A stretch of DNA of 11,042 bases from Actinomycetota bacterium. GTDB taxonomy: Bacteria; Actinomycetota; Acidimicrobiia; IMCC26256; PALSA-610. The stretch covers positions 1-11,042 of the forward strand of contig JAUZEI010000397.1 in assembly GCA_030839105.1 (NCBI GenBank), in the 5' to 3' direction. This document shows, in pieces, positions 1 to 6,926 of this stretch. The notes under the pieces were generated by a model, which saw only the letters and a program-made list of their open reading frames with translations, did no database searches and was not told the DNA's origin. How positions within the stretch are numbered: the first letter of the stretch is position 1; each line of letters begins with the position of its first letter. Made by a program: the position numbers and the translations under genes.

Positions 1-1407
1 GCGCGCGAGCTCGTCGAGCAGGAACACCTCCGAGCGGATCAGGCTGCGCCAATCGCCCAGATGCAGGCTCTCGTCCTCGCCGTGGATGTTCGCGCCGGGG
101 TCGTCGGGACCCATGAGCAGTGACGGGATCCCGCCGAATGCGTCGGCGAACGGACCGACGAACGGGATCGATCCACCGACTCCCATCAGCACGGGCTCCG
201 CACCGAATCCGGCGCGCAGCGCACGGCGTGCCGCGTCGAACGCGGGCCCCGTCGGGTCGGTCTGCCACGCGGGCGCACCTTCGAGCGGAGTGAACGTCAG
301 CTCGAGCGCCCACGGCACATGTGTTTCGACATGGGCGCACAGCCGCTCCAGGATCCGGTCCGGATCCTGACCCGGCCCGAGGCGCAGACTCACGCGCGCA
401 GTGGCGCGGGCGACGATCTGGTTCGACGAGCCTTTGATGGGATGCCCGTCGAATCCGATCACCGTGAGGCAGGGCCGAAGCCACAGACGTTCGTGCAACG
501 CGATGTCGGGGTCGCCCACGAGTTGCACTCCCGGCCGGACGCCGGCGGCCCGCGCGAACCTTTGCGGCGCGTCGTCGAAGCCCTTGATCGGCGCGCGCTC
601 CCTGGCGCCCGGTTCGGAGAGCCCGTCGAACGCCCCTTCGAACGCAATGTCGCCGTACTCGTCGACCAAGGTCGAGAGCAGCCGGGAAAGGGCCATCACC
701 GGATCCGGCACCGCGCCGCCGGTCATACCCGAGTGTTGCGGACCGTCGAGCGCGCGCAGCTCGATGTCGGCGGCCGCGAGACCGCGCAATGAATACGTGA
801 GACCGGGCACGCCCACTTGCCAGTTGCCTGCGTCGGCGAGCACGAGCACGTCGGAACGCAGCTCTTCGAGGTGCGAGTCGAGGAAGGCATGGAGCGTCGG
901 CGACCCGATCTCCTCTTCGCCCTCGATGAGCACCCGCACGTTGCACGGCAGCGCGCCCGTCGCCGTGAGCCACGCGCTCACCGCGTGCGCGTGGGCAACG
1001 GCCCCTGCCTTGTCGTCGGCCGCGCCCCTTCCGTAGAGGCGACCGTCGCGCTCCTCGGGTTCGAACGGATCGCTCGCCCAGTTCTCGACGATCCCGGGCG
1101 GTTGGACGTCGTGATGCGCGTACAACAAGACCGTGGGCGCGTCCGGCCCCGCATGCATCCACTCGCCGAGGACGAACGGCTGTGAACCTTCGACTCCCGC
1201 GGCGCGCACATTCTCGAGACCGTGCGCGCGCAGGAGATCGACGATCGCGTCGGCGCTCGCGCGCACGTCGGCGAAGTGTTGCGGGTCGGCGCTGATGCTC
1301 GGGATGCGCACGAGCGCCTCCAGTTCCGCGCGCGCACCGTCGATCACGTCGTCGACCGCGGCGACGGCTGCATTCACGCCGGGATCGGTGTCGTCTCGGT
1401 TGACCAT
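1..1407 (-). CDS. M20-family metallopeptidase (dipeptidase), C-terminus cut by the window edge
   Basis: The reading frame is open from an ATG at 1407 to base 1, giving 469 codons without a stop. The last visible residues (LLDELAR) look like the normal end of this family, so only a few codons should be missing. The di-metal site of M20 peptidases is visible. It comprises AHHDVQPP (ligand H98, D100), GRGAADDK (D131 region), EGEEEIGS (residues 162-169, with the catalytic Glu), ADAGNW (D192), a lid-domain HSG (H225), and NIHGEDES near the end (H442). Family knowledge suggests a cytoplasmic zinc or cobalt enzyme that cleaves dipeptides or N-acyl amino acids; the substrate cannot be told. The start codon shares one base with the stop of the upstream enoyl-CoA hydratase-like gene, which implies translational coupling and one transcript. 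No signal peptide is seen. Confidence 0.93.
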   Translation of the reverse strand, partial: MVNRDDTDPGVNAAVAAVDDVIDGARAELEALVRIPSISADPQHFADVRASADAIVDLLRAHGLENVRAAGVEGSQPFVLGEWMHAGPDAPTVLLYAHHDVQPPGIVENWASDPFEPEERDGRLYGRGAADDKAGAVAHAHAVSAWLTATGALPCNVRVLIEGEEEIGSPTLHAFLDSHLEELRSDVLVLADAGNWQVGVPGLTYSLRGLAAADIELRALDGPQHSGMTGGAVPDPVMALSRLLSTLVDEYGDIAFEGAFDGLSEPGARERAPIKGFDDAPQRFARAAGVRPGVQLVGDPDIALHERLWLRPCLTVIGFDGHPIKGSSNQIVARATARVSLRLGPGQDPDRILERLCAHVETHVPWALELTFTPLEGAPAWQTDPTGPAFDAARRALRAGFGAEPVLMGVGGSIPFVGPFADAFGGIPSLLMGPDDPGANIHGEDESLHLGDWRSLIRSEVFLLDELAR

Positions 1408-2294
1408 CAGTCGGGCTCCGGTGCCGGGCGCACGGTTTCGGATTCGACTCGGTCGCCGCCCGCGCGTCCGTCGCCGAAGGGAGAGTCGCGATCTTCCACC
1501 GCGCCCTTCACGCCGAGAGACCGCAACTTGGGCATGTACTCCTGCGACGAACGTTGATGCAGCCCGAGGGCCTGGAGCTCGGTGCCGGCGCGCACACCCG
1601 CCCGCATACCCATCGCCTCCAGTGCACGATGCACGGTGCGCTTGTTGAGGGCCAACAGATCACCGGGAATCTGGGCGACGCGCTCGGCGATGGCCAGTAC
1701 CTCCTCCTCGAGCTCGGCTGCCGGGAAGGCGCGATTCGCGTAGCCACCCTCGACGGCCTGCACACCCGTCAACGAATCGCCGGTGAGCACCGCTTCCATC
1801 GAGCGCCGCCAGCCGAGCAGCCACGGCTGCCAGAGAAAGTCGGGGGACGACATGGTGCGGACGGGCGGATACCCGATCGTCGCGTCCTCGGCGACGTAGA
1901 CGAGATCGCACGCCGCCGCGAGCTCGGAACCGCCGGCCAGGCAGTACCCGTGCACCTGGGCGATGATCGGCGTCGCCATGTCCATCATCTCGAACCAACC
2001 CTCGACGAGATGACGGCTCCAGAAGCCGTCGCGCGTCGCGATCGGACGGGGTAGCGGATCGTTCGGCTCGGGCGAGAGGTCGTAACCGGAACAGAACGAC
2101 GGGCCCGCGCCGCGGATCACCGTCACGCTCACGTCGTCGTCCTGGTCGGCGCGGCGTAACTCGTCGAAGAGCACCCGGCGCACGGAATTGCTCATCGCGT
2201 TGCGCTTGGCCGGTCGATTCAACGTGAGCCGACGGACGCGCGGCCGCGGTTCGTCGGCCAACACCAAGGGCTCGGTTGTGGGGACGTCGGTCAT
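1407..2294 (-). CDS. Enoyl-CoA hydratase/isomerase (crotonase) family protein
   Basis: This 295-aa crotonase-fold protein starts with the family signature LNRPAKRNAM (residues 25-34). The oxyanion-hole segments follow: SFCSGYDL (66-73) and CLAGGSELAAACDL (118-131). E124 corresponds to the first catalytic Glu of classical crotonases. The second Glu (QPE in rat crotonase) is replaced, because the matching segment reads IGYPPVR with P144 there. A plain 2-enoyl-CoA hydratase is therefore doubtful, and an isomerase or other acyl-CoA activity is possible. The body ends near FGD, the usual end, followed by an extra polar tail of about 20 residues. It is the middle gene of a three-gene unit, 9 nt after the SDR gene and overlapping the M20 gene by one base. 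The acyl-CoA substrate is unknown. Confidence 0.92.
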   Translation of the reverse strand: MTDVPTTEPLVLADEPRPRVRRLTLNRPAKRNAMSNSVRRVLFDELRRADQDDDVSVTVIRGAGPSFCSGYDLSPEPNDPLPRPIATRDGFWSRHLVEGWFEMMDMATPIIAQVHGYCLAGGSELAAACDLVYVAEDATIGYPPVRTMSSPDFLWQPWLLGWRRSMEAVLTGDSLTGVQAVEGGYANRAFPAAELEEEVLAIAERVAQIPGDLLALNKRTVHRALEAMGMRAGVRAGTELQALGLHQRSSQEYMPKLRSLGVKGAVEDRDSPFGDGRAGGDRVESETVRPAPEPD

Positions 2295-2303
2295 GCCGCG
2301 AAC

Positions 2304-3080
2304 CTAAAACGAATCCCCGAAGCGTGCCTGCAGCCGTTGCATCCCGCCGATCCAGCGGTCGTAGTCGGACGCCTTGCGCCGGAAGTACTCCAACACCTCG
2401 GGGTGGGGGAGGATCAGAAACGCCTCGGACGCGAGTCCGCGAACAACGGCGTCGGCCACGGTGTCGGGCTCGAGCATGCCGTCGACGCCCGCGACCCCGC
2501 CGTTCTCGATACCCGCCGTCATCGCGGTGCGAACGGCCTGCGGCGCGAGCACCGAGACCTTGATCCCCTTGTCGCCGAACGTGATCGCGAGCCACTCCGC
2601 GAGTGCGAGCGCCGCGTGCTTGCTGACCGAATAGGGCGCGCTGCCGATCTGGGTGAGCAGCCCGGCCGCCGACGCGGTCTGCAGGAGGTAGCCACCGCCC
2701 TGATCGATCATGCGCGGCACCATGATCCGCGCCGCGTACACGTGCGCCATGACGTTGACGTCGAGACTCCGACGCCAGATCTCGTCGCTCGCCTCGGCCC
2801 CGCCCGGAACGACGATTCCGGCGTTCGAACAGAAGAGATCGATCGGGCCGAAGCGATCCTCCGCCCGGTCGACGAGCGCCTGCAGTTGCGACTCGTCCGT
2901 GACATCACACTCGACGGCCAGGCCGTCGGCGATCTCGCTCGCGACGGACGCGAGTGGCTCCTTCTGCCGGTCGGCCAGCACGACGCCGCGTGCGCCTTCC
3001 GCGGCGAAGCGCCGGGCGAGCGCGGCACCGATGCCACTCGCCGCGCCTGTCACGACGACACACTTGCCTTCGATCTTCAT
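2304..3080 (-). CDS. Short-chain dehydrogenase/reductase (SDR), classical type
   Basis: This 258-aa protein has all the classical SDR landmarks. These are the cofactor loop TGAASGIG (11-18), D37 after the second strand (usually favouring NAD(H)), CDVTD (58-62), NAG (86-88), N109, and the catalytic S137, Y150 and K154 (YSVSK). It should be a soluble NAD(P)-dependent oxidoreductase acting on an alcohol or ketone. The tail LPHPEVLEYFRRKASDYDRW resembles a subgroup often found beside acyl-CoA genes in actinobacteria. It is the first gene of the leftward unit with the crotonase and M20 genes. The 58 bp before it (3081-3138) separate it from the thrB stop, and I see no strong Shine-Dalgarno there. 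A TGAATATGC stretch on the minus strand could be part of a promoter, but this is weak. Confidence 0.94.
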   Translation of the reverse strand: MKIEGKCVVVTGAASGIGAALARRFAAEGARGVVLADRQKEPLASVASEIADGLAVECDVTDESQLQALVDRAEDRFGPIDLFCSNAGIVVPGGAEASDEIWRRSLDVNVMAHVYAARIMVPRMIDQGGGYLLQTASAAGLLTQIGSAPYSVSKHAALALAEWLAITFGDKGIKVSVLAPQAVRTAMTAGIENGGVAGVDGMLEPDTVADAVVRGLASEAFLILPHPEVLEYFRRKASDYDRWIGGMQRLQARFGDSF

Positions 3081-3138
3081 GCGGTCTCGATTCTCAGTCC
3101 GGCATATTCATCGGGAGTGGCCTGGGTTTTCGGGGGGT

Positions 3139-4008
3139 TCAGAGCGCGCGTTCATACGCATCGTCGCGGCTGGTGACCGTCGCACCGATGTCGGCGATCG
3201 CCAGGACGCGCGTACGACCTCCGGCAGGGAGCGCCGCCGCGATGTCGTGGGCCCGCGCCGGGTCGACCAGCGCGGCCGCCGACGGTCCCGATCCCGAAAG
3301 CCAAGCCGCGAACGCGCCCGCCGCGAGCGCGGCTTCGATCGCGTGGCGCGTGTCGTGGGCGCGGGCGAGCCGGCGGTCCTGGTGCAACCGGTCCTGGGTG
3401 GCGATCCGCAGCGCGCCGGTGTCGCCCGCGGCCAGGGCCGCGACGAGCAGGGCCGTGCGGCCGATGTTGAACGCGGCATCCGCAAACGGGATCTGATCGG
3501 GTAGCTGGCGGCGGGCCGTGCTCGTCGCCGTCTCCCGCTCCGGTGTCCACACGACGACGCCGAGGTCGTAGGAAAGCGGTATCCGGACGGCCCGGCCGCC
3601 GGCGACCGCCACCACTCCGCCGAAGAGGGATGCGGCCACGTTGTCGAAGTGACCCTCGAGTTCGCCCGCGGCCCGCAGGATCGCCGGGCGGGCGTCCCGC
3701 AACGACTTCCGCTGCTGCGCGTACGCGGCCACGAGCCCGCCGACGCGTGCCGCGCCGGAGAAGCCGAGACCACGGCCGCCGGGAAATCCGACCCGCACCG
3801 CGATCGGTCCGACGCCGCCGCCGTGACGAAACGCGCGGACCGCGGGATGGGTCTCGGGTGCATGTTCATCGTCGGCGACGGTTACTTCGAGGTGCACGTC
3901 GAGAGCGAGCGCAACCGCGTCGAACGCCGAGCCGAGGTTGGCCGACGACGCCGGGACGCGCACGACCCAGTCGTCGCGCGATTCACCGAACCTGTGGCCG
4001 TCGACCAT
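3139..4008 (-). CDS. thrB: Homoserine kinase
   Basis: This 289-aa GHMP-superfamily kinase would phosphorylate homoserine with ATP in threonine synthesis. The evidence is an N-terminal VPASSANLGSAFDA (18-31), a P-loop-like GRGLGFSGAARVGGL (78-92), ELEGHFDNVAASLFGG (116-131), the actinobacterial ThrB block LPDQIPFADAAFN followed by QDRLHQDRR, and a C-terminal motif LSGSGPSAAAL. Two motifs deviate from consensus: LGSAFD instead of LGPGFD, and GLGFSG instead of GLGSSA. The second Ser, which in GHMP kinases binds the Mg-ATP, is kept (S84). The protein is slightly shorter than the roughly 310 aa usual in actinobacteria. No hom or thrC gene is adjacent: a SDR gene lies downstream, and the DUF3499-like genes run divergently upstream. 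The ATG at 4008 is the only good start that places motif 1 near residue 18. Confidence 0.9.
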   Translation of the reverse strand: MVDGHRFGESRDDWVVRVPASSANLGSAFDAVALALDVHLEVTVADDEHAPETHPAVRAFRHGGGVGPIAVRVGFPGGRGLGFSGAARVGGLVAAYAQQRKSLRDARPAILRAAGELEGHFDNVAASLFGGVVAVAGGRAVRIPLSYDLGVVVWTPERETATSTARRQLPDQIPFADAAFNIGRTALLVAALAAGDTGALRIATQDRLHQDRRLARAHDTRHAIEAALAAGAFAAWLSGSGPSAAALVDPARAHDIAAALPAGGRTRVLAIADIGATVTSRDDAYERAL

Positions 4009-4030
4009 CGCGTCAGCCTGGCACGAAACA

Positions 4031-4339
4031 GTGTCGACCGCGCAGTACCGTCTTTGTGTGCGACGTCACTGTGCAAGATCGGGATGTAGTGCGCCGGCAA
4101 CGGCGACTTTCACGTTCGACACGCGTGATCTCACCGTGTGGCTCGATACTCCGGCCGAAGGTGCGGCACGAGCGGGCGAGTTGTGCGAGCGACACGTACG
4201 CGTTCTGACGCCGCCGAAGGGCTGGCACCTCGAGGATCGGCGGGGGGCTCGGGCCCGGGCGGCCGAAGAGCTCCAGGTGACCCTCGACGCGCACAGTCCG
4301 ATGCTGGCGCGCGCCTTCCAGAACGCCGGCGCGGTGTGA
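4031..4339 (+). CDS. DUF3499-like small zinc-finger-type protein, copy A
   Basis: This short protein is about 102 aa from a GTG at 4031. The fragment CARSGCSAPA (C14, C19) and ELCERH (C52, H55) form a C-x4-C...C-x2-H pattern, a probable metal site. It is followed by LTPPKGWHLE, as in the actinobacterial DUF3499 family. The protein ends with TLDAHSPMLARAFQNA, a tail shared with the next gene. The start is uncertain. An in-frame ATG at 3938 would overlap thrB by 71 bp, and a GTG at 4058 would give 93 aa beginning VRRHCARSG. No clear Shine-Dalgarno precedes any of them. I chose 4031 because it avoids overlap with thrB and leaves a short lead before the finger, as in copy B. The function of the family is unknown. 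Confidence 0.72.
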   Translation: MSTAQYRLCVRRHCARSGCSAPATATFTFDTRDLTVWLDTPAEGAARAGELCERHVRVLTPPKGWHLEDRRGARARAAEELQVTLDAHSPMLARAFQNAGAV

Positions 4340-4539
4340 CCGGCCGGGAGTGAGTTGACGGCGCGGCCGCGACCGGGTCGAGATTTGCAGCCGAGAGGGT
4401 CCGCATGGGCCATACTCGGAGGGTCCCTTGGAACCCGACTGCAATCGGTCGATAGGCAAGTGGGCGGGATGACGAACGGAATCGTTGTCGGCGTGCGGTC
4501 ACGAGCCGCAAGGACTGAGGAAGAGGGGAGTCGCCGGGC
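4340..4539 (+). promoter_or_regulatory. Intergenic leader before DUF3499-like copy B, with ribosome binding site
   Basis: This 200-bp gap between the two paralogs holds no convincing gene. A strong purine-rich Shine-Dalgarno (GAGGGGAG, 4523-4530) lies 9 nt before the ATG at 4540 and fixes that start. A separated inverted repeat, TTGCAG (4385-4390) and CTGCAA (4439-4444), brackets a CATACT box (4411-4416) that could be a -10 element. The TTGCAG is 20 bp from CATACT, too far for a normal -35, so the promoter call is weak. The gap suggests copy B may have its own promoter rather than depending only on read-through from copy A. Confidence 0.35.
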
Positions 4540-5154
4540 ATGAATGCAAGCCCGAACTGGGCTCGGCGGTACGGCCCCAATCACCGGCGGCTCTGCGCCC
4601 GTCCGGGATGTGGCGCGCCGGCCGCGGCGACGCTTCGCTTTCAGCCCACGCAGCGGGAGGCGTGGCTCGTCGATCTCGACACCGACGCGGTCCGCACCGA
4701 AGGCGACCTCTGCTCCCGGCACGCCGCGGGGCTCGTGCTGCCCCGGGGTTGGGAGCTTCACAACGACCTGTCGTCGGTCCGCGACGAGACGACGCGACCG
4801 GCGCCGCCCGCACGCCGCGCCCGCGGCGCTTCCACAACGCGCGCCCGCCGGCGCCGCACGGCCTCCACCGCGGTCGAGCTGCCCGGCCTGGCTGCGGTCG
4901 GCCGCGATCTCGAACGGTCCCGCGGCTGGACCCCCGTGCGCGGCGCTCCCCACACCGTTGCCGATGAGCCGGCGCCCGAGGAGCCGGAGGCCGAATCCGA
5001 AGCCGCACCGGCACCCGAACCGGCTCCCGCTCCCGGTCCCCTCGTCGCGGACGCGACCCCGGAGGCAAACGTCGCCCTTGCGGAGACGCTTGACGCCCAG
5101 ACCCCGTTGTTGAAGCGCGCGTTCCGCAACGCGCGGCCCGACGACAGCTCCTGA
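4540..5154 (+). CDS. DUF3499-like zinc-finger-type protein with disordered linker, copy B
   Basis: This 204-aa paralog of the preceding gene has three parts. Residues 15-75 carry the finger: HRRLCARPGCGAPA (C19, C24), then GDLCSRH (C58, H61) and LPRGWEL. Residues about 78-178 are a low-complexity linker, first Arg/Ala-rich and then acidic Pro/Glu/Ala-rich (for example EEPEAESEAAPAPEPAPAPG), probably disordered. Residues 182-199 repeat the tail of copy A: ETLDAQTPLLKRAFRNAR. A conserved finger and a conserved tail around a variable spacer suggest that the tail is a binding motif, but this is inference. The partner and role are unknown. The start is supported by the strong ribosome binding site. 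The gene ends 54 bp from the convergent MFS gene; no clear terminator hairpin is visible in that gap. Confidence 0.85.
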   Translation: MNASPNWARRYGPNHRRLCARPGCGAPAAATLRFQPTQREAWLVDLDTDAVRTEGDLCSRHAAGLVLPRGWELHNDLSSVRDETTRPAPPARRARGASTTRARRRRTASTAVELPGLAAVGRDLERSRGWTPVRGAPHTVADEPAPEEPEAESEAAPAPEPAPAPGPLVADATPEANVALAETLDAQTPLLKRAFRNARPDDSS

Positions 5155-5208
5155 ACGCCGCTTCCGCGCGCCGTTCCTGATGTACGCCGGGCCCAACAAA
5201 GCGGACTG

Positions 5209-6387
5209 CTACGGAGTGTCGAGGCGCGCGGGAGGGCGGACGTGCGCAGGCACGACCGCGACGAAGAACGCGATCCCCGCGAGCACGAGGAGCCCCGTCC
5301 GCAAGCCGAAGAGACCCGAGAGCGTCCCGACGAGCGGAGGACCGGCGACCATCCCTAGGTAGCCGCACGCGGTGATGCCACCTATCGCGAGTGCCGGATG
5401 ACGGGCTTCGTTGTTGACGTCGGCAAGCAACAGCGGCCACACCACCGAGATACCGACCGCGGCCGCCGCCAGCCCGGCGGCGGCGATGCCCGCCACGCCG
5501 CAGAGGGCTTCGGTCGCGATCCCCGCGGCGGCGAGCGTCGCGCCGACGACGACCGCGCGCCGGGTCCCGAACGCGCCGATCATGGGACCGCCGCCCAGCC
5601 GGGCGAAGGTGGCTAGCCCTTCACCGACGACGTACGCACTCACGCCCGCGAGCACCCCCAAACCGAGGTGGCTGCGGAGATAGAGGATGCCCCACGTGGC
5701 GATCCCGCCCTCGACCATCGCCGACGCACCGAACACCAACGCGAGCACGAGCAGGCCTTCGTGGCGCAGCCCCACCAGCGCCCGCCACATCGACGGATGG
5801 TCGAAGCGTTCCGGTTCGGGAAGCCGGGTGCGGCGGGTCACGATGCCGGTGCCCACGCCCACAATCGCGACCGCGACCCACACGAGTCGCCATGACGCGT
5901 CGAAGCGCAGCGCCACACCCGTGACCGCCGCGCCCGCCACGCATCCGCCGTTGAACAGTCCGTGGAAGCGCACGAGTCGACCGGCGTCGTGCGACAACGC
6001 GTCGGCCGCGACGATGTTCATGACCACGTCGACGAGACCGCCCGCGGCCATCGCGAGCACCAACGCGGGCACGAACAGCAGCAGATGCGGTGCGGCCGCC
6101 TCCAAGCCGAGGAGACCGCCCCAGATCAGGAGCGCCAGTGTCAACGACCGTCCGGCGCCGAAGCGATCGGTGATGGCGCCCCCGAACGCGGCAACCGCGG
6201 TGGCGGCGACGATCCCGGCCGCAAGCAGGGCGCCGAGACCCGTGTCGGTGAGATGGAACGTGCGCTCGATGTCGACGGTCGCGACCGCCCACGCGCCTGC
6301 GAAGATTCCGAACACGAAGAACGAGACGGCCACCGGTCTCAGGCTCGTCGGCGGTCGGACGCTGGTGGGCACTCCGCAGTCTGGCAT
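5209..6387 (-). CDS. Major facilitator superfamily (MFS) transporter
   Basis: This 392-aa, strongly hydrophobic protein has about twelve predicted membrane segments and a short cytoplasmic N-terminus. The MFS motif A between helices 2 and 3 reads GGAITDRFGAGRSL (about 69-82, with D74, R75 and R80). A hydrophilic mid-loop (TRRTRLPEPERFDHPSMWRA) separates the two six-helix halves. The overall look, including the FHGLFNGGCVAGA segment in helix 5, resembles the YbjJ/FucP-like branch, but the substrate cannot be read from the sequence. It is transcribed alone, convergent with the DUF3499-like copy B. Its start lies 23 bp from the decayed urea-locus relic on the opposite strand. A weak AGGG four bases before the ATG may serve as ribosome binding site. 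Confidence 0.9.
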   Translation of the reverse strand: MPDCGVPTSVRPPTSLRPVAVSFFVFGIFAGAWAVATVDIERTFHLTDTGLGALLAAGIVAATAVAAFGGAITDRFGAGRSLTLALLIWGGLLGLEAAAPHLLLFVPALVLAMAAGGLVDVVMNIVAADALSHDAGRLVRFHGLFNGGCVAGAAVTGVALRFDASWRLVWVAVAIVGVGTGIVTRRTRLPEPERFDHPSMWRALVGLRHEGLLVLALVFGASAMVEGGIATWGILYLRSHLGLGVLAGVSAYVVGEGLATFARLGGGPMIGAFGTRRAVVVGATLAAAGIATEALCGVAGIAAAGLAAAAVGISVVWPLLLADVNNEARHPALAIGGITACGYLGMVAGPPLVGTLSGLFGLRTGLLVLAGIAFFVAVVPAHVRPPARLDTP

Positions 6388-6410
6388 GAGCCCTGGACGG
6401 ATCTCGGTGA

Positions 6411-6901
6411 GATAGGCGTCAGCGCGCCGACCAGACGAGCGAACGCTTCAACGCACCGGACACCGTCAAGATCCAGAACCAGATCTTCCTCACGACCGGG
6501 CGCGTGCTCTTCTCCGATCTGGGTCGGGTCCCTGGTCTGCACCCGAGGGGTCGTCCCCGCCGTAGCCGGGCTCGACTGCATCTCCGTACACGCGCTCACC
6601 GCCGCGGACGCGTTCCGGGTCCTCGCCGCGATCAGCGGATCGGTCCCGCCCAAACCGGGTCTCGTTCGGGACGCCGAGCGCGGCGCTGCGATCGAGATGG
6701 AGGTGTACGCGCTCGGCGACGCCGAGCTCGGCCGCTTCCTCGCCGGTGTCGCGGCGCCACTCGCGCTCGGGCCCGATCGAGCTCGACGACGGCAGTACCG
6801 TGCCAGGCTTCGTCGCGGCGGCCGGTGCGCTCGACTCCGCCATCGACATCACCCACCATGGACGGTGGCGTAGCTACATGGAGAGCCGCCGAACCGGATG
6901 A
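6411..6901 (+). pseudogene. Relic of a urea carboxylase / allophanate hydrolase locus (UAAP fragment joined to allophanate hydrolase pieces)
   Basis: No single intact gene fits here, but three fossil pieces are readable. Bases 6411-6530 encode SERFNAPDTVKIQNQIF and GRVLFSDLGRV, an internal part of a urea-carboxylase-associated protein (UAAP, DUF1989). From about 6529 a different frame gives SLVCTRGVVPAVAGLDC and ISVHALTAADAF, an internal amidase-domain segment of allophanate hydrolase. At about 6637-6645 it jumps to PPKPGLVRD and AAIEMEVYALGD, the C-terminal domain of the same enzyme. In a GGGCCCG run near 6769-6775 the frame shifts by +1 and continues as IELDDGSTVPGFVAAA and DITHHGRW to a TGA at 6899. 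So the rest of the UAAP gene, the urea carboxylase expected between them, the enzyme's N-terminus and several hundred codons of its middle are missing. No start codon or ribosome binding site serves it. Identification is from remembered family sequences. Confidence 0.82.
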
Positions 6902-6926
6902 GGAGCCGAATGAGAGTTGCAAGCGC

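Noticed and set aside
2337..3176. A 279-codon plus-strand open frame opposite the SDR gene
   Set aside because: It has no family-like motifs and is Arg/Gly-rich, and the opposite strand holds a textbook SDR. It is a GC-driven shadow frame.
4421..4436. Small hairpin GGGTCC-ctt-GGAACCC
   Set aside because: It has an imperfect stem with a bulge and no T-run, so it is too weak to be called a terminator or operator.
4066..5199. A 377-codon minus-strand open frame across both DUF3499-like genes
   Set aside because: It has no recognisable domain and is low complexity. The plus-strand frames have conserved motifs, a paralogous partner and a good ribosome binding site.
5155..5208. Possible bidirectional terminator between convergent genes
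   Set aside because: One is expected by position, but I found no convincing stem with a T-run on either strand.
5962..6873. A 303-codon plus-strand open frame
   Set aside because: Its first part is antisense to the MFS gene. Only the last third has meaning, as part of the allophanate hydrolase relic, and that is frameshifted before its end.
6504..6926. A long N-terminal extension of the metallo-hydrolase
   Set aside because: The extension lies over the urea-locus relic in another frame, is Arg-rich and lacks similarity. The fold begins properly at 6927.
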